6,821 nt of DNA from Bacteroidetes bacterium CG2_30_32_10. Its GTDB lineage: Bacteria; Bacteroidota; Bacteroidia; Bacteroidales; CG2-30-32-10. The position numbers and the translations under genes are program-made. The DNA lies in NCBI GenBank assembly GCA_001872995.1, contig MNXO01000123.1, positions 10,595 through 17,415 of the forward strand, given 5' to 3'. The notes beneath the pieces were generated by a model. It searched no databases and was not told the origin of the DNA. It saw only the letters and a program-made list of their open reading frames with translations. Below are positions 1 to 4,242 of the stretch, in pieces. Numbering within the stretch: the first letter of the stretch is position 1; every line of letters begins with the position of its first letter.

Positions 1-2
1 TT

Positions 3-38
3 AATTTGAAAATTTGAAGATTATCTTTTTTCATTGTT
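3..38. repeat. AATTTGAAAATTTGAA-type intergenic repeat, copy 1
   Basis: The segment begins AATTTGAAAATTTGAA, continues through a GATTATC-like middle and ends TTCATTGTTG. It reappears with small changes at 78-111. Both copies lie in the gene-free stretch beyond the end of the arsG gene. Repeats of this composition are common in Bacteroidota intergenic DNA; their function is not known to me. Confidence 0.55.
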
Positions 39-77
39 GAATATTAAGTTTATTATAAATCAATTTGTTAATTAAAT

Positions 78-111
78 AATTTGAAAATTTGAAAATGATC
101 TTTCATTGTTA
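78..111. repeat. AATTTGAAAATTTGAA-type intergenic repeat, copy 2
   Basis: This is the second direct copy of the 3-38 element: AATTTGAAAATTTGAA, then AATGATC, then TTTCATTGTTA. A looser copy in the opposite orientation (ATTTTCAAATT and ATTATCAAATTATC) occupies about 227-255. The coding remnant at 127-222 therefore lies between repeats in opposite orientations. Confidence 0.55.
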
Positions 112-126
112 TGTTTTTTGATGTTT

Positions 127-222
127 TTAGTTGCTTTTGGAAGTAGCAATAATCTTGCAAAGTATTTTCATGATTTCTGTTAGTTTATATCGAAGTACAT
201 GAGCGTAATATTTGCTTTGCAA
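127..222 (-). pseudogene. C-terminal remnant resembling a four-helix-bundle (S23/IVS-type) protein
   Basis: Read on the minus strand, a frame bounded upstream by a TAA (223-225) gives 31 codons that end in the string EIMKILCKIIATSKSN and a TAA at 127-129. The pattern (amphipathic helix, then K-I-I-x-T-S-K-x-N, then stop) matches what I know of the end of the small four-helix-bundle proteins first found in 23S rRNA intervening sequences, which are scattered through Bacteroidota genomes and are about 115-125 residues long. There is no start codon and no N-terminal part, so this would be a decayed leftover. The match is by memory of the family pattern only, and a chance short frame is possible. 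Confidence 0.35.
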
Positions 223-226
223 TTAT

Positions 227-255
227 AATTTTCAAATTGTCTCATTATCAAATTA
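227..255. repeat. Inverted, diverged copy of the TTTGAAAATTTGAA-type repeat
   Basis: The run ATTTTCAAATTGTCTCATT followed by ATCAAATTATC is the reverse complement in style of the repeats at 3-38 and 78-111. It abuts the stop codon of arsG. No GC-rich hairpin with a T-run is present, so I do not call it a terminator, although the operon must end near here. Confidence 0.4.
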
Positions 256-960
256 TCATTTAATGTAAAACATATATACGTAATAAAACCCTACAATAAT
301 GAATGCCACCGCTACGATTCTGCGGAACCATTTTTCAAAAATTTTAACTTTATTATAGAATCCACCAATACTAGAGAGGCTGAATGCTAAAAGATATGCA
401 ACAATAATGACAGGTAAACCTGTTGCTATAGCGAAAACAAATGGAAGGTATAAACCCGATGTACTAGAAATAGTCAAAGGAATTAGCATACCAAAATAGA
501 GCACCCCACTGTAAGGACAAAAAGCCAATGCAAATATCATTCCCAATAACAAGGAACTCCACCAGTTGTTTTTCTTTTTCTTTTCTTCCACATTCTCTTT
601 TGCTTTATTAAATCCGGGAAATCTTATTTTAATAAAATCAAACATCAGAATACCCACAATTATCAATAATGGTCCGAGAAATTTTTCTCCATTTAATTGG
701 AAAAATTTAGCTATCTGAAATTTACTAGCACCAAAGTAAAGAATAATACCTATAGTAGTGTAACTTATAGCTCTTCCTAATGTGTACCAGAGACCATTGA
801 AAAATATTTTCTTTTTATTTTCAATGTCTTTACTAATAAAACCAATAGCTGTAATATTTGTAGCAAGCGGACAAGGGCTTATAGCAGTCATAATACCGAG
901 AATAAAAGCGGTAAGAAATGGAACATTGGTTCCATCCATCAAATTTTGTAAGAATTCCAT
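256..960 (-). CDS. arsG: ArsG-family CcdA-like inner-membrane protein
   Basis: The protein has 234 residues and about six membrane helices (roughly 14-34, 55-76, 94-112, 135-160, 168-198 and 213-232), with a basic loop KEKKKK-like at 121-130. It belongs to the CcdA/DsbD-type transporter group. Two Cys-Pro sites stand out: SPCP at C30 in helix 1 and FCPYSG at C148 in helix 4. In CcdA and DsbD the cysteines at these places pass electrons across the membrane. The ArsG family is annotated as an efflux permease for aromatic aminoarsenicals because of its link to arsE and arsF; that link holds here, as it is the last gene of the ArsE-ArsR-ArsF operon. The substrate is not shown by the sequence. Both retained cysteines also fit a role as thiol-electron carrier for the periplasmic ArsF proteins. 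The start ATG at 960 lies 6 nt after the restored end of F4. The stop is TGA. Confidence 0.85.
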   Translation of the reverse strand: MEFLQNLMDGTNVPFLTAFILGIMTAISPCPLATNITAIGFISKDIENKKKIFFNGLWYTLGRAISYTTIGIILYFGASKFQIAKFFQLNGEKFLGPLLIIVGILMFDFIKIRFPGFNKAKENVEEKKKKNNWWSSLLLGMIFALAFCPYSGVLYFGMLIPLTISSTSGLYLPFVFAIATGLPVIIVAYLLAFSLSSIGGFYNKVKIFEKWFRRIVAVAFIIVGFYYVYMFYIK

Positions 961-966
961 AAGTTA

Positions 967-1044
967 TTATTTCTTAGGTTTTTCGTTTATTTTTGCAATA
1001 AAATCTTTTTCAAATGTAGTTTTGTCTTGACTTTGCACATATTT
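967..1044 (-). pseudogene. In-frame continuation of F4 beyond a premature TAA
   Basis: Directly after the TAA at 1045-1047, the same frame stays open for 25 codons: it begins KYVQSQDKTTFEKDF, ends KINEKPKK, and stops with TAA at 967-969. It aligns well with the C-terminus of F3: F4 DVSDLV-stop-KYVQSQ followed by KINE, against F3 DLSNWAFKKAPKQ followed by KINE. With it the protein would have about 135 residues, close to F1 (140) and F3 (143). The gap to arsG would drop from 84 to 6 nt, like the other junctions in the operon (2, 6 and 7 nt). I conclude that the TAA is a recent nonsense change, a sequencing error or, less likely, a readthrough site. Confidence 0.7.
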
Positions 1045-1374
1045 TTACACTAAATCCGAAACATCCACAAAGGTTTCCTTTTTCTTTGTTTTCTTAACAA
1101 TAATGACTGTTTGCGATTTAGCATTATATTTATCAATTAAGTCTTTATTAGCAACATCAACAAGCTTCACTTCGGTAAATTTTACACTTCCATCAGGATA
1201 ATTCTTGGTAATAATGTTCTGAATGTCTGATTCGAGGACATTGCATGCTTTCGCTTTACAACAAGCCAAATTAGCTTTGAAATAAAGGACTTCGATACTG
1301 CTTTTTTTTGATTGTGCAAAAAGCATCATACCCGAAAAGATTGCTATGGTTAGCAGGAAAATGGTTTTCTTCAT
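1045..1374 (-). CDS. F4: exported ArsF-like thioredoxin-fold protein with a CC-x4-C motif, C-terminally truncated
   Basis: The annotated product has 109 residues. Residues 1-20 form a signal peptide (MKKTIFLLTIAIFSG, probable cleavage after LFA-20). The body starts IEVLYFKANLACC and matches the start of the ArsF fold in the three upstream genes (V-x-V-Y-Y-F-H), but the active-site region is different: C38, C39 and C44 form CCKAKAC instead of CxxC, about three residues longer. Three thiols so placed could bind a soft metal or metalloid; that is inference. The C-terminal helix is missing because of a TAA at 1045-1047, with the rest of the gene in frame behind it (967-1044). It lies 7 nt after F3 and is the last ArsF-like gene before arsG. 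It may be a functional short form or a young pseudogene. Confidence 0.75.
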   Translation of the reverse strand: MKKTIFLLTIAIFSGMMLFAQSKKSSIEVLYFKANLACCKAKACNVLESDIQNIITKNYPDGSVKFTEVKLVDVANKDLIDKYNAKSQTVIIVKKTKKKETFVDVSDLV

Positions 1375-1381
1375 TTTTGTT

Positions 1382-1813
1382 TTATTTTAATAGTTCATTA
1401 ATCTTATCTTTCAGCTCCGAAACAAATACTTCCTGCTTAGGAGCTTTTTTAAATGCCCAATTAGAGAGGTCTTCGGTAGTTAATTCTTTTCCATCTTTAT
1501 AGGTGGTGATGGCAAAAGTAGAACCATAGGCATAATATTTTTCGGCAATCACTTTGTTTGCAGGTAATTCGCAGTTTAGAATATACAAATTTACAATGCC
1601 ACTGTCTAATTGCGTTTTAAAATTTTCTAAAATAGTTTTACGAACATTTACTTCTATTGACCTACAAGTGTTGCAACGATCGGTAATATGAAAATACAAT
1701 ACCTTAACTTTAAGGTTGGCTGCATTGTTTGCAATTACAGTATCTCCAACAGTCTGGCTGAATGAAGAAAATGAAAGTATTAGTCCAATGAATAAGATGG
1801 TGATTTTTTGCAT
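1382..1813 (-). CDS. arsF: F3: periplasmic ArsF-family protein with CNTC active site
   Basis: The protein has 143 residues. An N-terminal signal peptide (about 1-19, ending SFS before Q20) directs it to the periplasm and no lipobox is present. The mature part shows the ArsF pattern VLYFHITDRCNTC with CxxC at C47-C50, followed by RSIE and a long helix. A third cysteine, C81, lies in the following strand (YILNCE). ArsF is described in the arsEFG system as working with ArsE in reducing nitro groups of aromatic arsenicals; that assignment is by family only. Where thioredoxins carry the cis-proline this protein has AYGSTFAI, with no proline. It starts 6 nt after F2 and ends 7 nt before F4, so it is co-transcribed with them. 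Being the shortest canonical copy without an anchor, it would be the freely soluble member of the set. Confidence 0.8.
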   Translation of the reverse strand: MQKITILFIGLILSFSSFSQTVGDTVIANNAANLKVKVLYFHITDRCNTCRSIEVNVRKTILENFKTQLDSGIVNLYILNCELPANKVIAEKYYAYGSTFAITTYKDGKELTTEDLSNWAFKKAPKQEVFVSELKDKINELLK

Positions 1814-1819
1814 AGGTTA

Positions 1820-2371
1820 TTATTTTAAATAATTAGTAATAGTGGTTTTTAGAATTTCAATAAATTTTTCTTCTTTGTTTTTAGCAAATTTGAAGCCATC
1901 ACCAGTCAGGTCGATAGTAGTTTCTTTACCTTTAAAAACTCTGGTAATGAATAAACCCGAACCAAAAGCCTGGTATTTTTCCGAAATGGTTTTATTGGCT
2001 TCATCATCTACATTTAAAACCTGTCTCTTAATTCGTCCTTCTTTGACTTCCTTTGAAAAGTAAGTATTAAGGGTTTTTGTTGTTGCTTCTTCAATGGCAA
2101 TGCAAGAAACACAGCGATTGGTAACGTGAAAATTATAAATCAAAACTTTTGATTGTTCAGTTTTTACTGTTGATTCACTATTCTTGGAATCAGTTGGGTT
2201 GCTAATAGAATCTTGTTGATTAGAAGTAACTACAGAAATATCCTTGGGTGTTATTTTTACTGAATCATTCTGAGTTACATCAGTTGATTTTGTTCCTGAA
2301 TTACAAGATGTAATTAATATTGCTGCTGCAATAAGTAGAAATTTTGGTTTAAGGTGCTTTACACTTATCAT
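1820..2371 (-). CDS. arsF: F2: ArsF-family lipoprotein with a Ser/Thr-rich tether and CVSC active site
   Basis: This 183-residue protein is the longest of the four copies. The signal sequence ends in the lipobox ITSC with the lipidated cysteine at C23. Residues 24-75 form a low-complexity spacer rich in Ser, Thr, Asn, Asp and Lys, which would hold the domain away from the membrane. The ArsF domain begins at about 76 (VLIYNFHVTNRCVSC) with CxxC at C87-C90. The usual thioredoxin cis-proline is absent (FGSGLFI). The predicted location is the periplasm, tethered to a membrane. It lies 2 nt after F1 and 6 nt before F3. The family link is to ArsF of arsEFG; the role of the tether is my inference. 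Confidence 0.8.
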   Translation of the reverse strand: MISVKHLKPKFLLIAAAILITSCNSGTKSTDVTQNDSVKITPKDISVVTSNQQDSISNPTDSKNSESTVKTEQSKVLIYNFHVTNRCVSCIAIEEATTKTLNTYFSKEVKEGRIKRQVLNVDDEANKTISEKYQAFGSGLFITRVFKGKETTIDLTGDGFKFAKNKEEKFIEILKTTITNYLK

Positions 2372-2373
2372 AT

Positions 2374-2796
2374 TTATTGTTTTAAAAAGTTATTAATTTT
2401 ATTTTTCATCACTATATTTATCGTATCATGATTAGTCATTGCATACAAAAAAGCAAATTCGGTAAGATTATCTTTAACTTCGCCTTTAGCAGTATGCGCC
2501 AATAGGTATAAACCAGACCAATTGACTTCGAACTTATCTACCAAAGATTGATTCTCTTTATTCGAGAGGTCTATATCGTGGTAAGAAACCTCTTTAGATT
2601 TGCCACCAAAATTGTCTAATACAAAGTTTTTGCTTAATTCACCAATGGTTTTGCAAGTGATACAACCTTTTTTCTGGTGAAAATAATACACTTCTACTTT
2701 AGCAATGGTATCCGGTTTAGCATAAAGCTCTTTTTTAGAAGTGTTGCTTTGACAACTTACGAATATCAAAAGAAAGAATATAAGGTAATTTTTCAT
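2374..2796 (-). CDS. arsF: F1: ArsF-family lipoprotein with CITC active site
   Basis: The protein has 140 residues. A short hydrophobic leader ends in FVSC, a plausible lipobox with lipidated C15 (Phe at -3 is slightly off the usual Leu/Val/Ile). The spacer is short (16-33), then the ArsF domain starts VEVYYFHQKKGCITC with CxxC at C45-C48. It lacks the Arg before the first active cysteine found in F2 and F3 (KKGC instead of TNRC and TDRC). The cis-proline position is occupied by WSG. This is the first of four consecutive ArsF-like genes and is separated from arsR by a 113-nt gap filled by the 8-bp tandem repeat. It ends 2 nt before F2. Function is assigned by family only. Confidence 0.78.
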   Translation of the reverse strand: MKNYLIFFLLIFVSCQSNTSKKELYAKPDTIAKVEVYYFHQKKGCITCKTIGELSKNFVLDNFGGKSKEVSYHDIDLSNKENQSLVDKFEVNWSGLYLLAHTAKGEVKDNLTEFAFLYAMTNHDTINIVMKNKINNFLKQ

Positions 2797-2830
2797 TTCA
2801 AATAATTTTTATTCATTTTGACATCAATTA

Positions 2831-2906
2831 ACCCCGTCAACTTGTTAACTTGTTAACTTGTTAACCTGTCAGCTTGTTTACACGTTTACTCGTTTACTTG
2901 TCAACC
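2831..2906. repeat. 8-bp tandem repeat array (AACTTGTT unit)
   Basis: Three perfect AACTTGTT units (2839-2862) are followed in exact 8-bp register by AACCTGTC, AGCTTGTT, TACACGTT, TACTCGTT and TACTTGTC, with weaker copies at each end (ACCCCGTC at 2831 and AACCCT at 2903). This makes about nine units. The perfect part contains overlapping GTTAAC palindromes. The array lies inside the operon, between the arsR stop and the F1 start, where all other junctions are under 10 nt. It is not a CRISPR array, because there are no spacers. Slippage-prone change in length or an RNA-level role between repressor and effector genes is possible, but this is speculation. Confidence 0.85.
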
Positions 2907-2909
2907 CTA

Positions 2910-3230
2910 TCATTTCAAAAATTCATTTAAAACTCGCTTAGCTTCTTCCCAGTTTTCTTTATTAATGCAATACTTGATCTGAGGAGGCTCAATATTTCCT
3001 TGTATCAGTCCTGAATACTTTAACTCTTTTAAATGTTGAGAAAGTGTGGAGCGAGCGATTGGTATATCACCTATCATTTCTCCACTTGTACAACATGCCT
3101 GCAAACTATTGAGTTTTTCCATAATATAAACTCTTGCTGGATGGCTCAAAGCTTTTGCAATACGTGCAATTTGCTCCTGTTGTTCTGTAAATTTGGGTTT
3201 TTTAACCATCATATTATTTGTATTTTTCAA
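2910..3230 (-). CDS. arsR: ArsR/SmtB-family metalloid-responsive repressor
   Basis: The protein has 106 residues with a winged-helix fold: IARIAKALSHPARVYIMEKL (about 21-40) is the typical ArsR first helix region, and PIARSTLSQHLKELKYSGLI (57-76) is the DNA-recognition helix-turn-helix. Members bind DNA as dimers and let go on metal or metalloid binding. The classic ELCVCDL box is absent; instead there is a vicinal pair C46-C47 (LQACCTSGEM) and C88 (KYCINKENW) near the wing, three thiols that could form an As(III) or similar soft-ion site. The gene overlaps the arsE-like gene by 17 nt if the first ATG is used; ATG codons 7 and 8 would remove the overlap, so the start is not certain. The likely operator is the dyad at 3480-3499, giving autoregulation. 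Confidence 0.88.
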   Translation of the reverse strand: MKNTNNMMVKKPKFTEQQEQIARIAKALSHPARVYIMEKLNSLQACCTSGEMIGDIPIARSTLSQHLKELKYSGLIQGNIEPPQIKYCINKENWEEAKRVLNEFLK

Positions 3231-3459
3231 TGATTTCTTTCAATTCTTTTGTAGAAGGCACTCTCCCACTTAATACCACTTTTTCATTAATTACCAAACC
3301 AGGAGTTCGCATAATACCATAACCCATAATTTTTTGAATATCTTCTTCTTTAACAACATTAGCTGCAATATTCAATTCAGTTAAAGCTATATTTACAGAT
3401 TTCTCTAATGTTTTGCAATTGGCACAACCAGTACCTAATACTTTTATTTCCATAATCAT
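3214..3459 (-). CDS. arsE: ArsE-like small cytoplasmic thioredoxin-family protein
   Basis: This is an 81-residue protein of the MTH895/TM0996 (redox-active disulfide protein 2) type. It begins with IKVLGTGCANC, with CxxC at C12-C15, and has the thioredoxin cis-proline in RTPGLVI (P53). There is no signal peptide, so it works in the cytoplasm. A start at Met3 (3453) would give the more usual MEIKVLG beginning and is equally possible. In arsEFG systems the partner of ArsF is such a protein. Here it is the first gene after the regulated promoter and overlaps arsR. It is well placed to pass electrons to ArsG from the cytoplasmic side, which is inference. Confidence 0.85.
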   Translation of the reverse strand: MIMEIKVLGTGCANCKTLEKSVNIALTELNIAANVVKEEDIQKIMGYGIMRTPGLVINEKVVLSGRVPSTKELKEIIEKYK

Positions 3460-3479
3460 TAAATTTTTAACGTTTTTAT

Positions 3480-3499
3480 ATTTCGCAAAATTACGAAAT
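3480..3499. promoter_or_regulatory. Candidate ArsR operator (dyad ATTTCG-N8-CGAAAT)
   Basis: Arms ATTTCG (3480-3485) and CGAAAT (3494-3499) are perfect complements; counting the spacer, 8 of 10 paired positions over 20 bp are symmetric. The dyad lies 20 nt before the arsE-like start and spans the -7 promoter box. ArsR-family operators are typically such 12-2-12 or similar AT-rich dyads over the promoter. It is the only dyad of this kind I found near the operon. Confidence 0.65.
3486..3493 (-). promoter_or_regulatory. -7 box TAATTTTG of the arsE-arsR-arsF-arsG operon
   Basis: On the minus strand this reads TAATTTTG, a full match to the Bacteroidota primary-sigma -7 consensus TAnnTTTG. It forms exactly the spacer of the candidate operator. 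Upstream, at about -20 to -45, is a block of A and T runs (about 3504-3536) instead of a clear TTTG -33 box. The box lies 27 nt from the ATG, so the leader is short. Confidence 0.6.
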
Positions 3500-3542
3500 G
3501 TTTTAATAAAAAAAAATTTTTTTTATTTTTTTTTATTGCTTC

Positions 3543-3621
3543 TTGCAATTCTCAACAGTTATCGTTTATAAAAATAATTGCAACAATTTAACAACATTAT
3601 CAATAATTTGCTAAAATTGTT
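3543..3621. other. Two back-to-back AT-rich inverted repeats
   Basis: TTGCAATT (3543-3550) pairs with AATTGCAA (3576-3583), and AACAATTT (3582-3589) pairs with AAATTGTT (3614-3621). Both are 8-bp perfect arms with loops of about 25 nt, and they overlap by 2 nt. They lie downstream of the HPt gene and upstream of the ars promoter, so they could form the end of the HPt transcript or an upstream protein-binding region. In DNA this AT-rich, chance is a real alternative. Confidence 0.3.
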
Positions 3622-3678
3622 ACCAAGTGGTTCATTCTTATAAAAATAAATTTTAAAAATCGACCAATAGATATTAAT

Positions 3679-4062
3679 TTATGCTTGCAAATAGTTGGTA
3701 GTAATTAAATCATTAGCCACTTGATACTTTAATTTGAGCAAAGGCAGCAATCTCATTGCTTCATTAATATTTGATTGTTTCAAAGCAGCATCAATATCTT
3801 TGCATAATTCAAAAACTTGCGAAACACCCATAGTTCCTGCCAAACCTTTTAAAGCGTGAACAACTTCGCCAATCGTTTTGTAATCATTATTTTTTAAAGC
3901 AGTTTCTATCATTATTAATGTTTCATTTCCTTCAGCAATAAACGATTCAAAAAGCATCGACACAAACTGCTTATCTCCATTAGCTTGTTTGCTTATAGAA
4001 TCAACAACGGTATCATCTATAATTTTAAAATAATCATAAGAAGAACTAATATTTGAAGTCAT
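3679..4062 (-). CDS. Stand-alone HPt (histidine phosphotransfer) domain protein
   Basis: The protein has 127 residues and is a single four-helix HPt domain with no signal peptide or membrane segment. The phosphorylated histidine is H69 in VVHALKGLAGTMG (67-79), with the family's usual Lys (K72) and Gly (G73) after it. Such proteins carry phosphate between a hybrid histidine kinase's receiver domain and a response regulator. No kinase or regulator is in the window, so its partners are unknown. It is the only gene of its transcription unit that I can see, with its own -7 box (4085-4092), and is separated from the ars operon by 219 nt. I see no functional link to the ars genes. Confidence 0.88.
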   Translation of the reverse strand: MTSNISSSYDYFKIIDDTVVDSISKQANGDKQFVSMLFESFIAEGNETLIMIETALKNNDYKTIGEVVHALKGLAGTMGVSQVFELCKDIDAALKQSNINEAMRLLPLLKLKYQVANDLITTNYLQA

Positions 4063-4084
4063 AGATTCGTAAATTATTGTTAAA

Positions 4085-4092
4085 CAAAATTA
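4085..4092 (-). promoter_or_regulatory. -7 box TAATTTTG before the HPt gene
   Basis: The minus strand reads TAATTTTG, matching TAnnTTTG, 23 nt before the HPt ATG. This spacing resembles that at the ars operon. I see no convincing TTTG at the expected -33 distance; the upstream DNA is very AT-rich. Confidence 0.5.
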
Positions 4093-4128
4093 CAATAATT
4101 TATTTAATTTTATTGCATTCCAAAAAAA

Positions 4129-4242
4129 TTACTTTGAAGTGTAAGCATTTTTTCCTAAATCCATAAATTTCATTTGCTTAGGGTAGTGATTAATAAACCG
4201 AATAATACTTTTAAAATTTGTCTTTCCTAAGAATATTAAACT
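4129..4242 (-). pseudogene. Short coding-like frame of unknown origin after the O-antigen ligase gene
   Basis: Starting after an out-of-frame TAA inside the end of the ligase gene, this frame is open for 37 codons to a TAA at 4129-4131. Its residues look like protein (FKSIIRFINHYPKQMKF followed by MDLGKNAYTSK) and not like random AT-rich translation. The first ATG gives only 14 residues. The ending slightly resembles the late part of family-4 glycosyltransferases (a xMGKNAY motif), which would fit a polysaccharide locus, but the match is weak. It may be a gene remnant or chance. Confidence 0.22.

Noticed and set aside
256..960. Plain cytochrome c biogenesis protein CcdA
   Set aside because: The two Cys-Pro sites fit CcdA, but the ArsE-ArsR-ArsF neighbours point to the ArsG branch; no cytochrome maturation gene is nearby. 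The electron-transfer idea is kept as a finding.
782..1030. Plus-strand open frame of 82 codons across the start of arsG
   Set aside because: It lies antisense to the ArsG N-terminus and the F4 tail, both of which have clear family motifs; its product has no recognisable pattern.
1308..1502. Plus-strand open frame across F4 and F3
   Set aside because: Antisense shadow of two ArsF-like genes; no motif and no promoter.
1842..2063. Plus-strand open frame opposite F2
   Set aside because: Mirror of the F2 coding frame, without independent support.
2831..2906. CRISPR array
   Set aside because: The units are 8 bp and contiguous with no spacers, and no cas gene is present.
3033..3233. Plus-strand open frame rich in Cys and His opposite arsR
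   Set aside because: The Cys/His richness comes from reading the arsR gene backwards and does not form a regular zinc-finger spacing.
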